NCBI RefSeq assembly: GCF_001401155.1
Contig: NZ_LJRO01000252.1
Coordinates: 24,872-88,871 of the forward strand
Direction of reading: 5' to 3'
Origin: Pseudomonas tremae
GTDB lineage: Bacteria > Pseudomonadota > Gammaproteobacteria > Pseudomonadales > Pseudomonadaceae
Length of the DNA stretch: 64,000 nucleotides
Each line of letters begins with the position of its first letter. Position 1 is the first letter of the stretch. Positions 58,389-64,000 of the stretch are shown here, one piece after another. The notes beneath the pieces are model-generated. The model was not told where the DNA came from, did not search any database, and was given only the letters and a program-made list of their open reading frames with translations. A program made the position numbers and the translations under genes.

Positions 58389-59836
58389 TGGTACAAGGCA
58401 CCACGTCGGATGCCGGCAAAAGTACGCTGGTGACGGCGCTGTGCCGCTGGCTTATCCGGCAGGGTGTGAGCGTCGTGCCGTTCAAGCCGCAGAACATGGC
58501 GCTCAACAGCGCGGTGACGGCGGACGGTGGTGAGATCGGACGTGCGCAGGCTGTCCAGGCCCAGGCGTGCTTTCTGGAGCCACACACCGACATGAACCCG
58601 GTGCTGCTCAAGCCCAACAGCGACACCGGCGCGCAGGTGATCATTCATGGCCGTGCTGTTACCACCATGAACGCGGTGGCTTATCACGGCTATAAAGAGA
58701 TCGCCATGCAGGCGGTGCTGGAGTCGCATCGACGGCTTGGCGAAAGCTACCCGGTAATCATGGTCGAAGGCGCGGGCTCGCCTGCCGAGATCAATCTGCG
58801 CGCCAACGACATCGCCAACATGGGGTTTGCCGAGGCGGTCGACTGTCCGGTGCTGCTGATTGCCGATATCAACCGCGGCGGCGTCTTCGCCCATCTGGTC
58901 GGCACGCTGGAGTTGCTCTCGCCGAGCGAGCAGGCGCGGGTCAAAGGTTTCATCATCAACCGGTTTCGGGGCGACATTGCCCTGCTGCAACCGGGTCTGG
59001 ACTGGCTGGAAGCGCGCACCGGCAAACCGGTGGTCGGCGTTTTGCCTTACGTGATGGACCTGCATCTGGAAGCCGAAGACGGTCTCGATCAGCGCCAGAC
59101 CGACAAGGTCGAACAGGTCCTCAACGTGGTCGTGCCGGTGCTGCCACGCATCAGTAATCACACCGATTTCGACCCGCTGCGCTTGCATCCTCAGGTCAAT
59201 CTGCAGTTCATCGGGCCAGGCCAGGCGATACCGCCTGCCGATCTGATCATCCTGCCCGGCTCGAAAAGCGTACGCAGCGACTTGAAATACCTGCGCGCCA
59301 ATGGCTGGGACACCGCTATCGACCGGCACCTGCGCTATGGCGGCAAATTGATGGGGATCTGCGGCGGCCTGCAAATGCTCGGCGAGCACCTGCATGACCC
59401 GCTGGGGCTGGAGGGTGCTGCCGGTTCAAGTCCCGGGCTCGGTCTTCTGGCGATGAGTACGGTACTGGAAACCGAGAAACAACTACGCAACGTGCGAGGC
59501 CATCTGACGCTGGAAGACGCTGAAGTCAGCGGTTACGAAATTCATGCCGGCGTGACCACCGGCGCGGCGCTGGAGCAGGCTGCGGTCAGGCTTGCTGATG
59601 GCCGTTGCGATGGCGCGCAGAGCACTGACGGGCAGATACTCGGCACCTACCTGCATGGGCTGTTCGAATCACCTGCGGCGTGCAGTGCCTTGTTGCGCTG
59701 GGCCGGCCTGGAAAACGTTCAGTCGGTCGATTATCACGCTTTGCGCGAGCGCGACATCGAGCGCCTGGCGGACCTGGTTGAAAAACACCTGGACGGCCGC
59801 CTGCTCCGCGAGCTGTGCGGCCTGGAGGCAAGCTGA
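58376..59836 (+). CDS. cobQ: Cobyric acid synthase CobQ
   Basis: A 486-residue amidotransferase that amidates four side chains of adenosylcobyrinate diamide. The N-terminal ATP site is [20 protein letters not shown]; the middle has [13 protein letters not shown] and [14 protein letters not shown]. The C-terminal glutaminase domain has its nucleophile in [14 protein letters not shown] and a His in GTYLHGLFE. cobU starts immediately after the stop. Confidence 0.93.
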   Translation: MATLMVQGTTSDAGKSTLVTALCRWLIRQGVSVVPFKPQNMALNSAVTADGGEIGRAQAVQAQACFLEPHTDMNPVLLKPNSDTGAQVIIHGRAVTTMNAVAYHGYKEIAMQAVLESHRRLGESYPVIMVEGAGSPAEINLRANDIANMGFAEAVDCPVLLIADINRGGVFAHLVGTLELLSPSEQARVKGFIINRFRGDIALLQPGLDWLEARTGKPVVGVLPYVMDLHLEAEDGLDQRQTDKVEQVLNVVVPVLPRISNHTDFDPLRLHPQVNLQFIGPGQAIPPADLIILPGSKSVRSDLKYLRANGWDTAIDRHLRYGGKLMGICGGLQMLGEHLHDPLGLEGAAGSSPGLGLLAMSTVLETEKQLRNVRGHLTLEDAEVSGYEIHAGVTTGAALEQAAVRLADGRCDGAQSTDGQILGTYLHGLFESPAACSALLRWAGLENVQSVDYHALRERDIERLADLVEKHLDGRLLRELCGLEAS

Positions 59837-60358
59837 ATGCTGCAATTGATCCTCGGTGGCGCCAGGTCCGGCAAGAGCCGGCTGGCCGAGAAACTGGCCA
59901 TGAATTCCGCGCTGGAGGTGATTTATATCGCCACCAGCCAGCCCCTTGATGGCGAAATGAATCATCGCATTGCTAGCCATCGTGCGCGCCGTCCCGAGCA
60001 ATGGGGGCTGGTAGAGGAGCCTGTCGAGCTGGCGCGAGTGCTGCGCGACAACGCCGCGTCCGACCGCTGTCTCCTGGTGGATTGTCTGACCCTGTGGCTG
60101 ACCAATCTGCTGATGCTCGACAGCTCAGAGCGTCTGGCTCGGGAGCGTGAAGCGCTGCTTGACTGTCTGGCCGGTTTGCCGGGTGAAATCATTTTTGTCA
60201 GCAACGAAACCGGGCTCGGTGTTGTGCCTCTCGGTGAGCTGACCCGCCGTTATGTCGACGAAGCCGGCCTGCTGCATCAAGCGCTGGCCGAGCGTTGCCA
60301 GCGCGTAGTATTAACCGTTGCTGGTCTGCCCCTGGTCCTTAAAGGAACACCGTTATGA
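59837..60358 (+). CDS. cobU: Adenosylcobinamide kinase / cobinamide-phosphate guanylyltransferase
   Basis: A 173-residue bifunctional enzyme (CobU/CobP) that phosphorylates adenosylcobinamide and adds GMP. The P-loop [14 protein letters not shown] is at about residues 5-18; [19 protein letters not shown] carries the guanylylated His, and [11 protein letters not shown] and [11 protein letters not shown] follow, both family blocks. It abuts cobQ and overlaps cobT by 4 bp. Confidence 0.93.
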   Translation: MLQLILGGARSGKSRLAEKLAMNSALEVIYIATSQPLDGEMNHRIASHRARRPEQWGLVEEPVELARVLRDNAASDRCLLVDCLTLWLTNLLMLDSSERLAREREALLDCLAGLPGEIIFVSNETGLGVVPLGELTRRYVDEAGLLHQALAERCQRVVLTVAGLPLVLKGTPL

Positions 60359-61407
60359 GTAATTCCTGGTGGCTCACGCCTGCTCAGGCCATAAATATGC
60401 CAATGCGCGAAGCTGCACTGGCGCGCCAGGCGCAACTGACCAAACCCGCCGGTTCGCTGGCACAGCTGGAGCGCCTGGCGGTTCAGCTTGCCGGCCTGCA
60501 AGGGCGTGAGCGTCCGGCTGCCGACACATTGTGGATCGCGATCTTCGCGGGCGATCACGGCGTTGTTGCTGAAGGTGTGTCAGCGTATCCGCAGGAAGTC
60601 ACTGGCCAGATGTTGCACAACTTCGTCAACGGCGGCGCAGCGATCAGCGTGCTGGCGCGTCAGTTGTCGGCGCACCTGGACGTGGTGGACCTGGGCACGG
60701 TTTCGCCGATGGACCTGCCGGGCGTTCTTCATCTGCGACTGGGGGCGGGTACTGCCAACCTCGCGCAGGGGCCGGCGATGAGCGAAGAGCAGGGTTTTGC
60801 TGCCTTGCAGGCCGGTCGCGACAGCGTCTTGCGTGCCAAGGCAGCGGGAACCGAGTTGTTTATCGGCGGAGAAATGGGTATTGGCAATACCACCTCTGCC
60901 AGTGCGCTGGCGTGCTCTATTCTGGAATGCGCCGCGCCGTTGCTGGTAGGGCCTGGCACCGGACTGAACGCGGAGGGCGTCGCCCACAAGACGCAGGTCA
61001 TCGAGCGCGCGCTGGCGTTGCATGCCGAGCACTCGGGTGATCCGTTGCGAAGCCTGTTCTGCCTGGGTGGGTTTGAAATCGCAGCCCTGACGGGCGCCTA
61101 TCTGGCCTGCGCGCAGGAAGGTATCGCGGTGCTGGTCGACGGCTTCATCTGCAGCGTGGCGGCATTGGTGGCTGTGCGCCTGAACCCGTCGTGCCGCAGC
61201 TGGTTGTTGTTTGGTCACCGTGGTGCGGAGCCGGGACATCGGCATTTGCTGGAAACGCTTTGGGCCGAGCCGCTGCTTGATCTTGGCATGCGTCTCGGTG
61301 AGGGCAGCGGTGCGGCTCTGGCAGTACCTCTGGTGCGCCTGGCTTGCGAGCTGCACAACGGCATGGCGACATTTGCCGAAGCTGCGGTGGCGGATCGTCC
61401 GGCATGA
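60355..61407 (+). CDS. cobT: Nicotinate-nucleotide--dimethylbenzimidazole phosphoribosyltransferase
   Basis: A 350-residue enzyme making alpha-ribazole phosphate from DMB and nicotinate mononucleotide. Motifs are [49 protein letters not shown] and [14 protein letters not shown], with the catalytic Glu in the C-terminal [14 protein letters not shown]. It directly follows the gene that makes its activated partner and is coupled to the next gene by ATGA. Confidence 0.94.
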   Translation: MSNSWWLTPAQAINMPMREAALARQAQLTKPAGSLAQLERLAVQLAGLQGRERPAADTLWIAIFAGDHGVVAEGVSAYPQEVTGQMLHNFVNGGAAISVLARQLSAHLDVVDLGTVSPMDLPGVLHLRLGAGTANLAQGPAMSEEQGFAALQAGRDSVLRAKAAGTELFIGGEMGIGNTTSASALACSILECAAPLLVGPGTGLNAEGVAHKTQVIERALALHAEHSGDPLRSLFCLGGFEIAALTGAYLACAQEGIAVLVDGFICSVAALVAVRLNPSCRSWLLFGHRGAEPGHRHLLETLWAEPLLDLGMRLGEGSGAALAVPLVRLACELHNGMATFAEAAVADRPA

Positions 61408-61976
61408 ACTTGCATCTTGATCTGTTGAGGCATGGGGAAACCGAGCTGGGCGGTGGGTTGCGCGGCAGCCTTGATGACGCGCTGACAGACCTCGGCTGGC
61501 AGCAGATGCGTGATGCGGTCGTTGACGGCGGCCCCTGGGAGCGGATTGTCAGCTCGCCGTTGCAGCGCTGCGCGCGGTTCTCCGAAGAGTTGGCGCAACG
61601 TCTGTCGTTGCCCCTGCAACTGGAGCCGGGTCTGCAGGAATTGCACTTTGGCGATTGGGAAGGCCACAGTCCTGCGCAACTGATGGAAACCGATGCTGAA
61701 GGGTTGGGGTCGTTCTGGGCTGATCCTTATGCGTTCACGCCGCCCAATGGCGAACCTGTGGCCGATTTCTCGTCTCGAGTGCTGAACGCCGTGCAGTGTT
61801 TGCATCAGGCCTGTGCCGGTGAGCGCGTGCTGCTGGTCAGCCACGGCGGGGTGATGCGTTTGCTGATGGCTCAAGCGCGTGGTCTGCCTCGTGAGCAGTT
61901 GTTGCAGGTGGTGGTCGGTCACGGCGCCCTGTTGTCGATTCAGGTCGCCGCTGGCGGTCTGCTGACGGAAGTCTGA
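61404..61976 (+). CDS. Alpha-ribazole phosphatase (histidine phosphatase family)
   Basis: A 190-residue phosphoglycerate-mutase-like phosphatase. The RHG motif [12 protein letters not shown] holds the phospho-histidine; [14 protein letters not shown] and [10 protein letters not shown] give the second Arg and His. It removes phosphate to give alpha-ribazole (or acts after CobS on cobalamin phosphate). Its start overlaps the cobT stop, which rules out a longer in-frame start. Often named cobC, but that symbol is used here for the decarboxylase. Confidence 0.9.
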   Translation: MNLHLDLLRHGETELGGGLRGSLDDALTDLGWQQMRDAVVDGGPWERIVSSPLQRCARFSEELAQRLSLPLQLEPGLQELHFGDWEGHSPAQLMETDAEGLGSFWADPYAFTPPNGEPVADFSSRVLNAVQCLHQACAGERVLLVSHGGVMRLLMAQARGLPREQLLQVVVGHGALLSIQVAAGGLLTEV

Positions 61977-61977
61977 A

Positions 61978-62709
61978 ATGCTCCCATTCTGGATCGCTCT
62001 GCAATTTCTCGGCAGCCTGCCGATCCGCCTTCCCGGCATGCCTCGTCCCGAGGAGCTTGGGCGTTCGCTGTTGTTCTATCCGCTGGTAGGCGTGGTATTC
62101 GGCACGTTGTTGCTGGGTTTCAATGCGCTGCTCGGCGGTACGCCGCTGATGTTGCACGCGGCGCTGCTGCTCTGCGCCTGGGTGTTGCTCAGCGGTGGTT
62201 TGCACCTGGATGGCCTGGCAGACAGCGCCGACGCCTGGCTGGGCGGTTTCGGCGATCGCGAGCGTACCTTGAGCATCATGAAGGACCCACGCAGCGGGCC
62301 CATCGCGGTGGTCACGCTGGTGCTGGTGCTGCTGCTCAAATTCGCCGCCATTGTGGCGCTGATCGAAAGTCAAAGCAGCATCGGGCTGCTGTTGGCGCCG
62401 CTGATCGGGCGCAGTGCCATGCTTGCACTGTTTCTTGGTACGCCTTACGTGCGCGCTGGCGGGTTGGGCCAGGCACTGGCCGATCATCTGCCGCGCAGCC
62501 TCGGTCGCAAGGTGTTGTTGGCCAGCGCCTTGGGCTGTGTGCTGCTGGCGGGCTGGTCGGGTGTGTGTGCAGTGCTGGTCTCTACTGTGTGTTTTTTCTG
62601 GTTGCGTCACTTGATGATGCGGCGCCTTGGAGGGGCGACGGGCGATACGGCAGGCGCGTTGCTGGAATTGCTCGAGCTGACAGTCGTGCTGACACTGGCG
62701 CTGGTTTAA
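61978..62709 (+). CDS. cobS: Adenosylcobinamide-GDP ribazoletransferase (CobS/CobV)
   Basis: A 243-residue integral membrane enzyme that joins adenosylcobinamide-GDP to alpha-ribazole, the last step to adenosylcobalamin. FLGSLPIRLPGMPRPEELGR, LDGLADSADAWLGG (metal site) and MKDPRSGPIAVV are family signatures, and there are about six hydrophobic helices. It starts one base after the phosphatase stop and ends the operon. Confidence 0.92.
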   Translation: MLPFWIALQFLGSLPIRLPGMPRPEELGRSLLFYPLVGVVFGTLLLGFNALLGGTPLMLHAALLLCAWVLLSGGLHLDGLADSADAWLGGFGDRERTLSIMKDPRSGPIAVVTLVLVLLLKFAAIVALIESQSSIGLLLAPLIGRSAMLALFLGTPYVRAGGLGQALADHLPRSLGRKVLLASALGCVLLAGWSGVCAVLVSTVCFFWLRHLMMRRLGGATGDTAGALLELLELTVVLTLALV

Positions 62710-62710
62710 G

Positions 62711-62747
62711 CGCTGTCGAGGGATATGCCCTGACTGGATTGACAGCG
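62711..62747 (+). terminator. Possible hairpin at the end of the cob operon
   Basis: CGCTGTC (62711-62717) pairs with GACAGCG (62741-62747), with an inner GGG/CCC pairing. No T-run follows, so termination is uncertain. Confidence 0.35.
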
Positions 62748-62815
62748 TTGCCGGGCAGGGCGTAGCGTCGCGGCTCGCAGGTACATCCGCGTGCAACTGT
62801 TGCAGGGAGCTGACA

Positions 62816-64000
62816 ATGACATTGATCTGGCGTACCAGTGGCTGGATTCTCGTGGGCAGCGCCTTGATCCTGGCGTTATCACTGGGTACGCGGCACGGCT
62901 TCGGGCTGTTTCTGTCGCCCATGAGCGCAGATTTTGGCTGGGGCCGCGAAGTGTTTGCCTTCGCCATCGCTTTGCAAAACCTGATGTGGGGGCTGGCGCA
63001 ACCGTTTGCCGGTGCGCTGGCAGACCGCTTTGGCGCGGCGAAAGTCGTGTTCGTCGGCGGTATTCTTTATGCTGTAGGGCTGCTGTGCATGAGCATGGCC
63101 GACTCGCCCCTCAGTCTTTCATTGAGTGCCGGTTTGCTCATCGGCATAGGCCTTTCCGGTACGTCGTTCTCGGTCATTCTGGGTGTGGTCGGGCGCGCGC
63201 TGCCTGCCGAGAAGCGCAGCATGGGCATGGGGATCGCCAGTGCGGCCGGGTCATTCGGCCAGTTCGCCATGCTGCCCGGTACCCTGGGCCTGATCAGCTG
63301 GCTGGGCTGGTCCGGCGCCTTGCTCGTGCTGGGCGTGATCGTCGCGTTGATCCTGCCATTGGTGGGCATGCTCAAAGACATACCTACCGCCTCTACCGGC
63401 GTCGAGCTTACCTTGGGCGAGGCTCTGCGCGAGGCCTGCTCGCATTCGGGGTTCTGGTTGCTGGCGCTGGGCTTTTTCGTCTGCGGCTTTCAGGTGGTTT
63501 TCATTGGTGTGCATCTGCCTGCTTATCTGGTGGATCAGCACTTGCCGGCCAAGGTCGGCACCACGGTGCTGGCGCTGATCGGGCTGTTCAATATTTTCGG
63601 CACTTACACCGCGGGCTGGCTGGGCGGTCGTATGTCCAAGCCTCGACTGTTGACCACGCTTTATCTGCTGCGCGCAGTGGTGATCGTGCTGTTTATCTCG
63701 GTCCCGCTCAGTCAGACCACCGCCTACCTGTTTGGGGTGGCGATGGGCCTGCTTTGGCTGTCCACAGTTCCTCTGACCAACGGTACGGTGGCGACGCTGT
63801 TCGGTGTGCGCAACCTGTCGATGCTGGGCGGTATCGTTTTCCTGTTTCACCAGTTGGGGGCTTTTCTGGGTGGCTGGCTGGGCGGTCTGGTGTACGACCG
63901 TACCGGGAGCTACGACCTGATCTGGCAAGTCTCAGTGCTGCTCAGCCTGCTGGCGGCGGCGCTCAACTGGCCTGTGCGTGAGCGCCCGGTGGCCAGGCTG
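62816..64000 (+). CDS. Major facilitator superfamily transporter, 3' end outside the window
   Basis: An ATG with AGGGAGC five bases upstream opens a frame that stays open for 395 codons to the last base. It encodes a 12-helix-type protein: GSALILALSLGTRHGFGLFL, the loop GALADRFGAAK (MFS motif A-like), GRALPAEKRSMGMGIASAAG in the middle and TAGWLGGRMSKPR in the second half. It resembles monocarboxylate/oxalate-type MFS members. Its position just after the cob operon could be chance, and the substrate is unknown. Confidence 0.88.
   Translation, partial: MTLIWRTSGWILVGSALILALSLGTRHGFGLFLSPMSADFGWGREVFAFAIALQNLMWGLAQPFAGALADRFGAAKVVFVGGILYAVGLLCMSMADSPLSLSLSAGLLIGIGLSGTSFSVILGVVGRALPAEKRSMGMGIASAAGSFGQFAMLPGTLGLISWLGWSGALLVLGVIVALILPLVGMLKDIPTASTGVELTLGEALREACSHSGFWLLALGFFVCGFQVVFIGVHLPAYLVDQHLPAKVGTTVLALIGLFNIFGTYTAGWLGGRMSKPRLLTTLYLLRAVVIVLFISVPLSQTTAYLFGVAMGLLWLSTVPLTNGTVATLFGVRNLSMLGGIVFLFHQLGAFLGGWLGGLVYDRTGSYDLIWQVSVLLSLLAAALNWPVRERPVARL

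Noticed and set aside
62791..63981. 396-codon open frame on the plus strand after cobS
   Set aside because: Its product is rich in Arg and Gly without hydrophobic helices. The frame one base over, from the ATG at 62816, encodes a clear MFS transporter with a proper ribosome-binding site.

Overview
The window comes from a high-GC gammaproteobacterium that I take to be a Pseudomonas, probably of the P. syringae group. This rests on gene content and order (gacS-cysM-rlmD-relA-mazG; nrdA next to nrdB with a two-component pair on the other side; phoPQ near dctA; purN-purM-DUF2066-hda; an aerobic-type cobalamin operon) and on a palindromic intergenic repeat (core GTGACGCAGAGCGTCAC) that recurs at seven or more places. 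The species is an inference; no rRNA or tRNA gene is present.

Region 1 (1-2222) is decayed accessory DNA: the 3' end of a frameshifted autotransporter gene, a small secreted cysteine-rich protein, and a BRO-N antirepressor pseudogene with an in-frame amber codon. Region 2 (2223-11695) is a compact AT-rich defence-type island. A vsr repair nuclease is divergent from a C5-cytosine DNA methyltransferase, followed by a GHKL (MORC/MutL-like) ATPase, a Z1-type helicase-like ATPase, a DUF4420 PD-(D/E)XK-like protein and an AIPR (abortive-infection) protein. The last four overlap or nearly abut. This is the most interesting segment: a predicted methylation-associated antiphage system.

Region 3 (11842-24966) is core DNA. 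nrdB and nrdA (class Ia ribonucleotide reductase) are separated by about 950 bp, and NrdR-box-like tandem sites lie upstream of each. There follow an RstAB-like two-component pair with an FhuF-type reductase, a 4'-phosphopantetheinyl transferase, a dienelactone hydrolase, and phoPQ behind four GTTCAG-type hexamers at exact 11-bp spacing. Region 4 (25061-26799) is an AT-rich two-gene cassette resembling a membrane-active toxin and its multi-pass membrane immunity protein.

Region 5 (26800-53449) is mostly housekeeping: dctA with a sigma-54 promoter and two upstream inverted repeats, sprT, ttcA, a Tag-like glycosylase, arsC-wrbA, a TlpA-like lipoprotein, gacS, cysM-rlmD-relA-mazG-DUF2058, purM-purN, DUF2066 protein, an AI-2E-family transporter, hda-sirtuin, two NlpC/P60 lipoproteins and a sorbosone-dehydrogenase-like lipoprotein.

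Region 6 (about 53590-62709) is a cobalamin riboswitch followed by ten tightly overlapping genes that carry cobyrinate diamide through to adenosylcobalamin: adenosylation, amidation, DMB synthesis, aminopropanol arm, nucleotide loop. A major-facilitator transporter gene begins at 62816 and runs off the end of the window.
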